Below, one piece after another: positions 19,368-27,806 of a DNA stretch of 64,000 bases. A program made the position numbers and the translations under genes. The first letter of the stretch is position 1, and every line of letters begins with the position of its first letter. Origin of the DNA: Fimbriimonadales bacterium (GTDB lineage Bacteria > Armatimonadota > Fimbriimonadia > Fimbriimonadales > ATM1); NCBI GenBank assembly GCA_035559795.1, contig DATMAR010000009.1:62001-126000 (forward strand), given 5' to 3'. The notes below the pieces were generated by a model, which worked only from the letters and a program-made list of their open reading frames with translations, was not told where the DNA came from and ran no database searches.

Positions 19368-20408
19368 ATGCCGAAAAAAGACTATCGTAAGCAGTTGGAA
19401 AAAATAGACGAAGCGATTCTCGACCTTCTCCATCGAAGAATGGAGATTTCGGGAAAAGTGGAAGGGAAAGGTTATGATTTTTCCCATTCATCCAAGATCC
19501 TACAGCGTTACGAGGAAAAGAAAGGAATTCCGAAAAGTGAATTGCAAACTCTCTATCGTGAAATCATAGCAACGACGAGCAAGATGCCGAATCCTGTGCG
19601 CGTGGCTTATTGGGGACCGCCTGGCACTTACACTCATATCGCTGCAACGAGTCATTTCGGGAGGAAAGCCAAATATATCCCGCTCGAAACGATTCCGGAT
19701 ATTTTCGATTTCGTCGAAAAACAAGAAGCGGAATACGGCGTCGTTCCTGTCGAAAATAGTACGGAAGGTGTCGTTGCGCATACTTTAGATATGTTTCTGC
19801 AGTCTCCGGCAAGGATTTGCTCGCAGGTTCAGTTAGAAATCCATCATCATCTGTTGAGCAAAGAGAAAAAACTTAGTGAAATCGAAAAAGTATATGCGGT
19901 GGGGCAGGCAGAAGCACAATGCAGAAAATTTTTGCGAAAGGAACTAACTCATGCGAAAATCGTTCCCGCTGTAAATACTGCGATTGCGGCACAGCAAGCG
20001 GCACAAGAAAAACTTTCCGCAGCCATCGGTTCGAAATTGGCGGCGAAACTCTATGGACTCGGGATTTTATCATCGAATATCCACGATAATCCGCACAATC
20101 GCACGCGATTTCTCGTAATCGGATTGCATCCGGTTATGCGCAGCGGAAACGATCGATGCTCTTTGCTTTTTTCTGTCCCCCATCGTCCGGGTGCTCTTGC
20201 AGAAGCGCTGAATGTTTTTCGAAAGTTCCGCGTGAATATGACGATGATCGAGTCACGCCCTGCTCCGTTCACCTCTTTCGAATATGTGTTTTTCGTAGAT
20301 TTAGAAGGGCATGAGAGGGATAGGAAAGTCGCTAATGCGATTAAAGAACTCCGAAAGATTGCTTTGTTCGTGAATGTTTTGGGAAGTTATCCATTATTCG
20401 AAACATAA
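19368..20408 (+). CDS. pheA: Bifunctional chorismate mutase / prephenate dehydratase (P-protein)
   Basis: A 346-residue cytoplasmic enzyme for phenylalanine synthesis. Residues 1 to about 88 form an AroQ-type chorismate mutase helix bundle (EKIDEAILDLLHRRMEISGKV). The prephenate dehydratase domain follows (YWGPPGTYTHIAA, GVVPVENSTEGVVAHTLD, HDNPHNRTRFLVIG with the catalytic TRF). The C-terminal ACT domain (about 272-346, LLFSVPHRPGALAEAL and the Phe-binding ESRP) points to feedback control by phenylalanine. The gene is monocistronic and followed by repeat copies. Confidence 0.95.
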   Translation: MPKKDYRKQLEKIDEAILDLLHRRMEISGKVEGKGYDFSHSSKILQRYEEKKGIPKSELQTLYREIIATTSKMPNPVRVAYWGPPGTYTHIAATSHFGRKAKYIPLETIPDIFDFVEKQEAEYGVVPVENSTEGVVAHTLDMFLQSPARICSQVQLEIHHHLLSKEKKLSEIEKVYAVGQAEAQCRKFLRKELTHAKIVPAVNTAIAAQQAAQEKLSAAIGSKLAAKLYGLGILSSNIHDNPHNRTRFLVIGLHPVMRSGNDRCSLLFSVPHRPGALAEALNVFRKFRVNMTMIESRPAPFTSFEYVFFVDLEGHERDRKVANAIKELRKIALFVNVLGSYPLFET

Positions 20409-20420
20409 CCGTAGGCGCGT

Positions 20421-20442
20421 GTAGGAGCGCCGTAAGGCGCGA
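20421..20442 (+). repeat. Dispersed GTAGGAGCG palindromic repeat, copy 2
   Basis: The unit is GTAGGAGCG-CCGTAAGG-CGCGA directly after pheA. Its arms GCGCC and GGCGC are perfectly complementary around GTAA. Confidence 0.75.
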
Positions 20443-20515
20443 TTATGTTTCGACTTTTTGGGGACATGTTCTGAATTCGAGGTTGAGAAGTGAAAAGATT
20501 TTCAATCCATAGTTC

Positions 20516-20565
20516 GTAGGAGCACCGTAAGGTGCGAAAAATCGTATGAGCACCGTAAGGTGTGA
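20516..20565 (+). repeat. Dispersed palindromic repeat, copies 3 and 4 in tandem
   Basis: Copy 3 (20516-20538) reads GTAGGAGCACCGTAAGGTGC and copy 4 (about 20545-20565) reads GAGCACCGTAAGGTG. Relative to copy 2 both arms changed together (GCGCC/GGCGC to GCACC/GGTGC), so pairing is kept. Confidence 0.75.
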
Positions 20566-20587
20566 TTTTCAAATGACTTTCCGGTGG

Positions 20588-21556
20588 TTAAATATCGGCT
20601 CGGATCGGTTTTCTCGTTCGTGCGCTTTCTATTGCTGCCTCGCAAAGAGCAACGGCGGCAAGCCCATCTTCCGGCATGACCGGGGGGGCGATACCCATCC
20701 TCACCGAATCGAGAAATGCGCGCAGTTCTAAAAAATAAGGGTCGTCTTCCGAAGCGAGCGGACTTTCCGCTGACAGCCTTTCGAATGTAGAGATGCGCAA
20801 AGTCGGCGTTTTTCTGCTGTCGTGTTCGATAAGACCTTTGCTGGCAGCGACTTCGAAAGTCACACGAAAACCAGCCGGATCAGCCCATGTCGCTTCGACG
20901 TGTGCGACCGCACCCGATTCGAGAGCGAGGGTCGCCAACGCATAATCCTTCTTTTCGAGTCCAGAAAAGGTGAGTGCGTCTGCAAAAATCGTTTTCACTT
21001 TTCCGAACGTCCAGCGAATCCAATCGAGGTCGTGAATCATCAAATCGAGAATCACACCTCCCGAGCGTTTAAAATCATTGAACCACTCTCCCGCTCCCGT
21101 CGGATAACTACCCCCCCGGCGCGTGCGTATAACGGCAGGAGTACCGATTACTTCCGACTGCACGAGTTCATGCGCTCTACGAAATTCCGGAAAAAATCGC
21201 ACGACTTGCGCAGGCATAAGGGGAATGTTCAATTTCTTTGCGTAATTCACGACTTCCTCGCATTCCCGCACGGTGCGACAAAGCGGTTTCTCGCAAAGTG
21301 TCGGCTTTCCGCCCGAAAGCGCTTCCATGATGAGTGCGTGATGTAAATCCGTCGGTACACAGATATCAACGACATCTGCCTTCTCGATGAGCGCTTTTAC
21401 GGAGGGGGCTGCGTGTGCGTCGGTTTCCGTTTGAAATTCTTCTAAGCGCTCAGGAACGATGTCGAAGGCTAACAATTCGATATCCGACATCTTTCGATAC
21501 TGCCGAGCATGGGTTTTCCCCATTCCTCCGCAGCCGATGATTCCTACCGTTTGCAA
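20588..21556 (-). CDS. Gfo/Idh/MocA-family NAD(P)-dependent oxidoreductase
   Basis: A 322-residue two-domain oxidoreductase. The N-terminal Rossmann fold begins VGIIGCGGMGKTHARQYRK, followed by DVVDICVPTDLHH and the family motif CEKPLCRTVRECEEVV (EKP). The C-terminal alpha/beta domain contains GGVILDLMIHDLDWIRW. These enzymes oxidise or reduce sugars, inositols, biliverdin or imines; the substrate cannot be read from sequence. It is the last gene of the pterin operon and follows the SDR gene without a gap, so a reductive step on a pterin side chain is one possibility. A sugar substrate is equally open. Confidence 0.85.
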   Translation of the reverse strand: MQTVGIIGCGGMGKTHARQYRKMSDIELLAFDIVPERLEEFQTETDAHAAPSVKALIEKADVVDICVPTDLHHALIMEALSGGKPTLCEKPLCRTVRECEEVVNYAKKLNIPLMPAQVVRFFPEFRRAHELVQSEVIGTPAVIRTRRGGSYPTGAGEWFNDFKRSGGVILDLMIHDLDWIRWTFGKVKTIFADALTFSGLEKKDYALATLALESGAVAHVEATWADPAGFRVTFEVAASKGLIEHDSRKTPTLRISTFERLSAESPLASEDDPYFLELRAFLDSVRMGIAPPVMPEDGLAAVALCEAAIESARTRKPIRADI

Positions 21557-22264
21557 TTAAAGAACTCCTTTCGGCGGCATGAAAACGATTTCATCTACGT
21601 TATATGTAGGAGGTGAGGTAACGATATATGCAATCATTTCTCCCACATCTCGAGGGTCGAGCATGTCTTCTCGGGGGGGCGACCAAGGTTGAGCCTCCCA
21701 AAGATTCGTCGCACTGCTACCGGGCAAAAATGCAGTGAGCAAAATACCTTTTTTCCGAAATTCTGCGTTCAGACTTCTCGTCAAACCCAACGCACCGTAT
21801 TTCGATGCGACATAAGCGGCACTCTCCGGAAAAGGAATTTTCGAGGCAGTGCTCAACACGTTCACAATTCTTCCCCCACCGATGGGAAGCATCGCACGGA
21901 TTGCAGAGCGGCAAGCATTGTAAATCCCGGTGAGATTCGTCCTTAGGGTCTGTTCCCACAGGGAATGTTCTTGTTCCAATGTGGGACCGAAGTGTGCCAC
22001 TCCTGCGGCAAACACTGCAAGAAGTTTAGAGGATTTTTCTCTCAATTCCAGTGCGTACTGAAAAAGCGAATCCGTATAGTCGGGATTTCCGACATCGCCA
22101 GCGGAGCAGCGAACGTTTACACCCTTACATTCCTCGGCGGTGGATTCCAAGCGCTCCGTATTTCGCCCCCCCATAATTATGCTTACGCCACGTTTTGCAA
22201 GTGCCAAACATGTTGCACGACCAATTCCGCTTCCTGCTCCTGTAACAACGCAAACATCAGCCAT
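21557..22264 (-). CDS. Short-chain dehydrogenase/reductase (SDR)
   Basis: A 235-residue classical SDR with the NAD(P)-binding TGAGSGIGRATCLAL, the Asp of SAGDVGNP, NVLSTASK with the catalytic Ser, and YVASKYGALG with the Tyr and Lys. The region GGRNTERL after the second strand favours NADP. SDR members include FabG-like and sepiapterin reductases. Coming 9 bases after folE and in the same operon as a PTPS homologue, a sepiapterin-reductase-like role in making a tetrahydrobiopterin-type cofactor is the attractive inference, but specificity is not proven. Confidence 0.85.
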   Translation of the reverse strand: MADVCVVTGAGSGIGRATCLALAKRGVSIIMGGRNTERLESTAEECKGVNVRCSAGDVGNPDYTDSLFQYALELREKSSKLLAVFAAGVAHFGPTLEQEHSLWEQTLRTNLTGIYNACRSAIRAMLPIGGGRIVNVLSTASKIPFPESAAYVASKYGALGLTRSLNAEFRKKGILLTAFLPGSSATNLWEAQPWSPPREDMLDPRDVGEMIAYIVTSPPTYNVDEIVFMPPKGVL

Positions 22265-22273
22265 CCTGAACCC

Positions 22274-22843
22274 TTATGCGTATTGTTTATTGTGCCGAAT
22301 CAAGTCGAAGAATTCCTTTCTCGTTGTTGGGTTATCTCTAAAAATCCCTGTAAGAAAACTCGCAGAGACGTTGGACGCCTGCTTTTCTACCCCACGAGAC
22401 ATCATGCATAAATGTTTCGCTTCGGTGACGACTGCTACACCCACGGGGGAGAGCACCTCTTCCAAAGCAAGCCCGATTTGTTGGGTCATTCGTTCCTGCA
22501 ATTGAAGCCTTTGCGCAAACAAATCTACGATGCGAGCGATTTTGCTAATCCCGATGACTTTCCCCGCAGGGAGATATGCGATATGAGCATATCCGAAGAA
22601 TGGCAATAAGTGATGTTCGCATAAACTGAAAAACTCAACGTCACGAACCACAACCATGTCTTCGACATCTTCTTGGAAGACAGCGTTTCGTACGATTCCA
22701 TCGAGGCTCATCTTGTATCCGCGTGTCAAAAAGAGAAGGGCGTCTGCAGCGCGCGCGGGCGTTCGTCGTAGACCTTCTCTTTCAGGGTCTTCTCCTATCT
22801 CGCATAAAACTGCTCGATAAAGTTCTTCTAATTTTTTGCTCAT
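22274..22843 (-). CDS. folE: GTP cyclohydrolase I FolE
   Basis: A 189-residue enzyme that converts GTP to 7,8-dihydroneopterin triphosphate, the entry step to folate, biopterin and queuosine. The family blocks are complete: [38 protein letters not shown] (Zn Cys and His), [29 protein letters not shown], and [14 protein letters not shown] (second Zn Cys). It overlaps the upstream PTPS gene by 4 bases, and SDR and oxidoreductase genes follow, so it is likely dedicated to this pathway. Confidence 0.96.
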   Translation of the reverse strand: MSKKLEELYRAVLCEIGEDPEREGLRRTPARAADALLFLTRGYKMSLDGIVRNAVFQEDVEDMVVVRDVEFFSLCEHHLLPFFGYAHIAYLPAGKVIGISKIARIVDLFAQRLQLQERMTQQIGLALEEVLSPVGVAVVTEAKHLCMMSRGVEKQASNVSASFLTGIFRDNPTTRKEFFDLIRHNKQYA

Positions 22844-23664
22844 TCGTCTTCACCCGAGTATTCGAAAAAATTTCGTGGAGTCTCTTGTAAAACGACTCTA
22901 ACGAGTTGAACGGGAAGTTTGTTCGCGAGGTTCTGCCAAATCACTTTTGCAATCATTTCCCCGGTTGGATTTATCTCGCGGAATTCTTCCACGTCCGTAT
23001 TGAGGTTTTTATGGTCGAATCGTTCGATGATTTCTTCATTTACGATTTTATCCAATTCGTCCAATGCAATAATCATCCCTGTTTGTGGATTTACCGGTCC
23101 GGTTACTTCGATGTGCACTTCGTAATTATGTCCGTGACCACTTGGGTTGTTGCATTTTCCGAACAGTCTCCGATTCTCTTCTGGCGAAAAGTCTTTGCAA
23201 TGAAGAGTATGCGCGGCGCAAAATTCATACACTCTGCTTATCGTGAGCATAGGAGTATCTCCTTCCATCCGGATTTCGGCATAAAGCGTAGGATTTTCGT
23301 ATAAACGCATGGAATCGAATTTCGCCTCCTTAAACGCGGGAGGCATCTTCTTGTTAATATAGGAAATAAAATTTTCCAGCGTGGGTGGGTTATCGAAAAA
23401 ATAATCGATTTCGTCATTGAGGCTTTTGTTATTCAGATGTTCGAATATATTTGCGAGTAGTAAGTCATCTAAGTCTTTTATATTGATGACCATTCCGTGC
23501 TTTTCATTGATCTTTCCTCGAATCGAATAGTCCAATACGTAGTTATGACCATGATTATAAGGAGAAGCGTATATTCCAAAGAGCCGCTTATTCTCTTCGG
23601 GAGTTCGATTCGAATACCAAAAACGATGTCCGCATGAAAAACCAATTCTTCGAGTCAATTTCAT
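22840..23664 (-). CDS. Tandem-domain 6-pyruvoyl-tetrahydropterin synthase/QueD homologue
   Basis: About 274 residues with two consecutive PTPS domains. PTPS/QueD enzymes use Zn and a Cys-containing catalytic triad to convert dihydroneopterin triphosphate. Domain 1 has GFSCGHRF and NHGHNY (Zn His) but Tyr where the catalytic Cys should be ([11 protein letters not shown]). Domain 2 has [19 protein letters not shown] with the Cys, and FDHKNLN. So domain 2 should be catalytic and domain 1 probably structural or altered. The frame is open to GTG 23706, but ATG 23664 gives the normal family N-terminus ([10 protein letters not shown]). It leads the operon with folE. Confidence 0.9.
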   Translation of the reverse strand: MKLTRRIGFSCGHRFWYSNRTPEENKRLFGIYASPYNHGHNYVLDYSIRGKINEKHGMVINIKDLDDLLLANIFEHLNNKSLNDEIDYFFDNPPTLENFISYINKKMPPAFKEAKFDSMRLYENPTLYAEIRMEGDTPMLTISRVYEFCAAHTLHCKDFSPEENRRLFGKCNNPSGHGHNYEVHIEVTGPVNPQTGMIIALDELDKIVNEEIIERFDHKNLNTDVEEFREINPTGEMIAKVIWQNLANKLPVQLVRVVLQETPRNFFEYSGEDE

Positions 23665-23882
23665 TTTATGAAGCAGAAATGTGATTCTGAAGGAATAATA
23701 GCCCACTCAGCCTCTCGTCCAACTCCCCCCTCATCAACGGCGTTATATCCATGAAGCAAGAGTATTTGCGGCAAACCCCGCCAATGGATAGGGTCATCGT
23801 AGGTTCCCAAAAGTAGAGGTCGTTCCATCTCCAATCAAGATTTTACCGAACCCTATCCCCTACGATAACCAATGCTAAAATG

Positions 23883-23891
23883 TGATATACT
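23883..23891 (+). promoter_or_regulatory. Extended -10 promoter for nusA operon
   Basis: TGATATACT matches an extended -10 (TGnTATAAT-like). No convincing -35 lies 17 bases upstream, which is tolerated for extended -10 promoters. It is followed by the leader hairpin and nusA. Confidence 0.5.
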
Positions 23892-23913
23892 AAAAATCTA
23901 AAGCGTCGAATGG

Positions 23914-23943
23914 AAAAGGATGGTTTTTGCCCCATCCTTTTTT
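23914..23943 (+). terminator. Intrinsic terminator/attenuator in the nusA leader
   Basis: A perfect 10-bp stem (AAAAGGATGG at 23914-23923, CCATCCTTTT at 23932-23941) with an 8-base loop and a T6 tract at 23938-23943. It lies between the extended -10 and the nusA start, so transcripts must read through it. It could end transcription arriving from upstream or attenuate the nusA operon. Confidence 0.65.
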
Positions 23944-23972
23944 ATTCATACGTAGAGCAAAAACGGAAGAAA

Positions 23973-25040
23973 ATGAACAAGGAGTTTTTCCAGACCCTAC
24001 GCCAGTTGGCACAGGAGCGAGACATTCCCATGGAGGAAGTCATCGCGGAGCTCGAGGTCGCCCTCGCGGCGGCTTATAAAAAGCAGGTCAATGCGACGGG
24101 AGAAGTTACCGTTCGCATAGACACAGAGAAGGGAAAACTCCATGCTGTCATTGAGAAAGAGGTAGTCGGCATCGTAACGAACCCTCATTTCCAGATAAGC
24201 CTCGAAGAGGCGCGGAAGATAAAAAAAGATGCAGAGATCGGTGATTTCATTCCTATCGAGATTCCCACTGAGAGTTTCGGGAGGATTGCCGCCGCTACCT
24301 TCAAGCAAGTTCTCCAACAGAAGCTGCGAGAGGCTGAAAGGCGAAGGACATTAGAAGAATTCAGCGGGAAAAGCGGTGAAGTGGTAAGCGCACAGGTATT
24401 GCGTAGGGAAGGTTCGGATGTAATCCTGATGTGCGGTCGCAGCGAATGCATCTTGAAAAAAGAAGACCAGGTTCGGACCGAACCCTATCGCACTAATGAC
24501 AGGATTCGTGTTTACGTGAAGGAAGTCGAAGATACGCGAAGGGGACCTAAGGTGCGTGTTTCAAGGAGGGCAGAAGAACTTGTTGCGAAACTTTTCGAAC
24601 TGGAAGTGCCTGAGATTGCCGCTAAGACGGTCGAGATCAAGCGCGTGGCACGCGAACCTGGCGTGAGGAGCAAAATCGCAGTCGTATCGCATGATGAGCG
24701 AGTAGACCCTATCGGGGCTTGTGTAGGTCAGCGCGGAAGCAGAGTTCAGGCTGTCGTCAATGAGCTTTACGACGAGAAAATTGACATCATTCCTTACAAT
24801 GATGACCCGGTAGCCTTTATCACAGCGGCATTAAGCCCTGCCAAAGTGACTTCTGTAAAGTTAGTGCCTCAAGAAAAACGCGCAGAAGTCATCGTCCCGA
24901 ACACGCAACTGAGCCTTGCGCTAGGAAAGAATCGAATCAACGCCCGGTTAGCGGAGAAACTCACTGGTTGGAAGCTCGACATTCGAAGCGAATCAGAAGC
25001 GGAGACAGCAAAAGCGTCTCGAAGTCGAGGAGGGATGTAA
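23973..25040 (+). CDS. nusA: Transcription termination/antitermination factor NusA
   Basis: About 355 residues. NusA binds RNA polymerase and nascent RNA and tunes pausing, termination and antitermination. Visible parts are the N-terminal polymerase-binding domain (FFQTLRQLAQERDIPMEEVIAELEVALAAAYKK), the S1 domain (about 120-185), and two KH domains with REPGVRSKIAVVSHD and DPIGACVGQRGSRVQAVVNEL, then LGKNRINARLAEKLTGWKLDI. The frame is open to ATG 23910, but that codon lies in the terminator hairpin, so ATG 23973, which gives the normal family N-terminus, is chosen. There are no C-terminal acidic repeats. The usual upstream rimP is missing. Confidence 0.95.
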   Translation: MNKEFFQTLRQLAQERDIPMEEVIAELEVALAAAYKKQVNATGEVTVRIDTEKGKLHAVIEKEVVGIVTNPHFQISLEEARKIKKDAEIGDFIPIEIPTESFGRIAAATFKQVLQQKLREAERRRTLEEFSGKSGEVVSAQVLRREGSDVILMCGRSECILKKEDQVRTEPYRTNDRIRVYVKEVEDTRRGPKVRVSRRAEELVAKLFELEVPEIAAKTVEIKRVAREPGVRSKIAVVSHDERVDPIGACVGQRGSRVQAVVNELYDEKIDIIPYNDDPVAFITAALSPAKVTSVKLVPQEKRAEVIVPNTQLSLALGKNRINARLAEKLTGWKLDIRSESEAETAKASRSRGGM

Positions 25041-25043
25041 TGC

Positions 25044-25325
25044 ATGCCCCATGTCCCTATTCGTACGTGTGTTGCCTGCAAAGCCAAGCGTTCTAAATTG
25101 GAATTGCTTCGAATCGGTAAAACGAAGGCAGGGGAAGTAAAAGTCGGTGAATCGGAAGGAAGAGGTGTGTATTTATGCCCTTCCAGCGAATGCATCGAAA
25201 AGGCGATACGAAAACGGGTCATCGTCTATCCGCTTCGACTAGGGAATTCTTCGGTAGACTGGAAGAGGTTAGAAAGCGAACTCATGAAAGCGCTTTCCGA
25301 AAATAGCAACAAGGAAAGAACATAA
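25044..25325 (+). CDS. YlxR family RNA-binding protein (DUF448)
   Basis: A 93-residue protein starting HVPIRTCVACKAKRSKLELLRI, with GRGVYLCPSSECIEKAIRK. This is the DUF448 fold, which binds nucleic acid through a Cys and Arg/Lys-rich face. YlxR genes nearly always lie between nusA and infB, as here. The ATG follows GAGGAGGG and lies 3 bases after the nusA stop. Its precise role is unsettled; in some bacteria it affects RNase P or transcription. Confidence 0.92.
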   Translation: MPHVPIRTCVACKAKRSKLELLRIGKTKAGEVKVGESEGRGVYLCPSSECIEKAIRKRVIVYPLRLGNSSVDWKRLESELMKALSENSNKERT

Positions 25326-25385
25326 TAGAAATAAGAAACCTATAAAAAGGACAATTCGGAACTGAAAGAGAAAACGCAGACTCTT

Positions 25386-27302
25386 ATGCAGAAAGTGGAA
25401 GTGCAGAAACTTGCGTCGGAATGGGGTGCGCTCCCTTCGCAAGTTACGCACGTTTTGGGAGAACTCGGTGTTTTCCCTGTCAATGGCGTCATCGAGGTTG
25501 ATGAAGATACTCTCGAAGTTATCAAAGAAGCCGTAGCGGAAGTCGTAGGAGAAAAAGTCGTTTTCTTACCGCCGAAAGCGACGCCGCGCGATATTGCTAT
25601 TGCACTGAACATCGAAACGAGAGATGTACAAAAAGCGTTGCTCAAACTGCAAAAGATTGTTCCTCTAACGACAGTACTCGAGCACGATATCGCAGAAAAA
25701 ATCGTAAATTCATTCGGATACAAAGTGAAATGGGCGGAACCACCGAAACCCAAACTCGAAGAGCCTCAAATACGTCGCAAACGCGCAATTGGCACGCAAC
25801 CCAGAGCACCTGTCGTCACCATAATGGGTCACGTAGATCACGGAAAAACGAGCATATTGGATTACATTCGCAAGACCAAGGTAGCGGAAAAAGAATACGG
25901 TGGAATCACACAGCACATCGGCGCATATCAAGTGAGTGTAAATTCTAAAAAAATTACCTTTTTAGATACACCTGGACATGAAGCATTCACAGCGATGCGA
26001 GCGCGTGGTGCACAAGTTACTGATATTGCGGTTTTAGTCGTGGCTGCGGATGATGGAGTTATGCCGCAAACTATCGAAGCGATCCATCATGCTCAACAGG
26101 CGAATGTCCCGATTATCGTTGCTATTAATAAAATAGACAAACCTGAGGCAGATGTAGCTCGCGTAAAACAGCAACTACTACAACATGGTCTCGTTCCTGA
26201 AGAATTCGGGGGACAAACCGTTTGCGTTCCTGTTTCTGCAAAGACCGGCGAGGGAATAGATTCGCTTTTGGAAATGATTCTTTTGCAAGCGGAACTCATG
26301 GATTTGAAAGCGGACCCGGGGGGGGAAGTCGAAGGGGTCGTTATCGAAGCGAGGTTAGATAAAGGAAGAGGACCTGTAGCTACGGTCTTGGTCGAAAGCG
26401 GTACTTTGAAAGTAGGTGATGTCGTTCTCGTTGGCAAGTATTGTGGACGCATCAAAGCGATGTACGATTTCCAAGGAAAGCAAATTAAAGATGCAGGACC
26501 TTCGACACCTGTAGAAATAGTCGGTTTGGATGGTGTTCCACAAGCAGGTGATCGAGTCGTGGTTTACCTCGATGAAAAAGCCGCTCGTGAAAAGGCGGAA
26601 GAACTTCGAATGCAAGAACGATTAAAAGCCATAGAGAAAACCGGCGTGAAAGTAAGCCTCGAGGCTTTGAGCGAGCGACTGCGAGCGGGAGAAATGAAAG
26701 AACTTCGCATGGTCGTAAAGGCTGATGTGCAAGGTTCATTAGAAGCGGTGTTAGGTCTTTTGCAAAAGATGGAGCATCCTGAAGTCGAAGTGAAAGTATT
26801 GCATTCCGGCGTAGGCTCGATTACGGAAAACGATATTTTGCTCGCGAGCGCAGCGGGGGGGATCGTCGTCGGATTCAACGTGAAAGTAGAACCGAATGCA
26901 AAAGCAGAGGCGCAGCGGCAAGGAGTAGAAATTCGCATTTATCGAGTGATTTACGAATTAATCGAAGATATCGAAAAAGCGATAAAAGGAATGCTCGAAC
27001 CGGTTTACGAAGAACAGCCGCTCGGAAAAGTCGAGATTCGGAAAGTTTTCGAACTTACGAAAGCGGGGAAGGTCGCTGGTTGTTACGTGAAAGAAGGAAA
27101 AGTGCAACGGGGTGCACTGTGTCGTGTACGAAGAGGCGAGGAAGAGATTGTTTACGAAGGCAAAATTGCTTCTTTGAAGCATTTGAAGGAAGATGTGCGT
27201 GAAGTATTGGCGGGATACGAATGCGGTATGCAATTCGAAGGATGGGACGATTTCCAAGAAGGAGATGTCGTCGAAGTTTACGAAAAAGTGCAAGTGAGAT
27301 AA
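25386..27302 (+). CDS. infB: Translation initiation factor IF-2
   Basis: A 638-residue GTPase that positions fMet-tRNA on the 30S subunit. It has a short N-terminal IF2_N-like region (about residues 1-110, two small helical units), then the G domain with GHVDHGKTS (G1), DTPGHEAF (G3) and NKIDKPEAD (G4), followed by domains II, III ([18 protein letters not shown]) and IV ([19 protein letters not shown]). The N-terminal extension is compact compared with many homologues. Convergent DUF4870 gene follows. rbfA, the usual next gene, is absent. Confidence 0.97.
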   Translation: MQKVEVQKLASEWGALPSQVTHVLGELGVFPVNGVIEVDEDTLEVIKEAVAEVVGEKVVFLPPKATPRDIAIALNIETRDVQKALLKLQKIVPLTTVLEHDIAEKIVNSFGYKVKWAEPPKPKLEEPQIRRKRAIGTQPRAPVVTIMGHVDHGKTSILDYIRKTKVAEKEYGGITQHIGAYQVSVNSKKITFLDTPGHEAFTAMRARGAQVTDIAVLVVAADDGVMPQTIEAIHHAQQANVPIIVAINKIDKPEADVARVKQQLLQHGLVPEEFGGQTVCVPVSAKTGEGIDSLLEMILLQAELMDLKADPGGEVEGVVIEARLDKGRGPVATVLVESGTLKVGDVVLVGKYCGRIKAMYDFQGKQIKDAGPSTPVEIVGLDGVPQAGDRVVVYLDEKAAREKAEELRMQERLKAIEKTGVKVSLEALSERLRAGEMKELRMVVKADVQGSLEAVLGLLQKMEHPEVEVKVLHSGVGSITENDILLASAAGGIVVGFNVKVEPNAKAEAQRQGVEIRIYRVIYELIEDIEKAIKGMLEPVYEEQPLGKVEIRKVFELTKAGKVAGCYVKEGKVQRGALCRVRRGEEEIVYEGKIASLKHLKEDVREVLAGYECGMQFEGWDDFQEGDVVEVYEKVQVR

Positions 27303-27340
27303 GAACTTCGCTTATACTGAATCAGCGGGATGCGGGGCTC

Positions 27341-27724
27341 CTATAATCCCATCTGTTTTGCGACGAAATCACCGATTACCGGAATACGAAACCATTTGCC
27401 GTTGTATGCCTGAACCATGAGATAAATCAACGCGACGAAAATAGCAAAGCTTATAAGCCACATTAAAGGCCACATTATCCATAAAAACCAAAAACAAAAT
27501 AACGAAAACACGTATAAAACGATTGCGAGGGCTAATGCTTGAAGAGCGTGGAATTTTACGAAGCGATTTTTTTCCATTACGAGAAATAGAAGCGAAATGA
27601 GCCAACCGAGAAAAGGAGCATAACAAAGCGCTCCAGCCAAATGAGCACTAATACCTGCGGAAGTAGGTCCTAACCCATAGGGGTCGGGAGGGGAAGGCCG
27701 TTGTTCAGGCGGTGGTTGTTCCAT
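27341..27724 (-). CDS. DUF4870/Tic20-like small membrane protein
   Basis: A 127-residue protein with a Pro-rich cytoplasmic N-terminus (PPPEQRPSPPDPYGLG) and three to four membrane helices, including HLAGALCYAPFLGWLISLLFLVME and FVKFHALQALALAIVLYV. The motif KNRFVKFHALQAL is typical of the DUF4870/Tic20-like family, whose role is unknown. It lies downstream of pilT on the same strand, 82 bases away, so it may be the tail of the pilB-HDOD-pilT operon. A hairpin abuts its start codon. Confidence 0.85.
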   Translation of the reverse strand: MEQPPPEQRPSPPDPYGLGPTSAGISAHLAGALCYAPFLGWLISLLFLVMEKNRFVKFHALQALALAIVLYVFSLFCFWFLWIMWPLMWLISFAIFVALIYLMVQAYNGKWFRIPVIGDFVAKQMGL

Positions 27725-27763
27725 GATGCTTTTTAAGACGATACCGCGGTTAAAAAAGCATCA
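27724..27763 (-). promoter_or_regulatory. Hairpin abutting the DUF4870 start codon
   Basis: Arms TGATGCTTTTT (27724-27734) and AAAAAGCATCA (27753-27763) are perfectly complementary around an 18-base loop. On the minus strand the 3' arm touches the ATG, and no clear ribosome site is seen. No T-tract follows, so a terminator is less likely than a start-site structure. Confidence 0.4.
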
Positions 27764-27806
27764 GCCACGATGGGTGGACATGTCTGACCGTCAGAACGGC
27801 AGATGC

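Noticed and set aside
23910-23972. Upstream extension of nusA to ATG 23910
   Set aside because: The extension lies across the terminator hairpin and adds a Cys/Tyr-rich stretch foreign to NusA.
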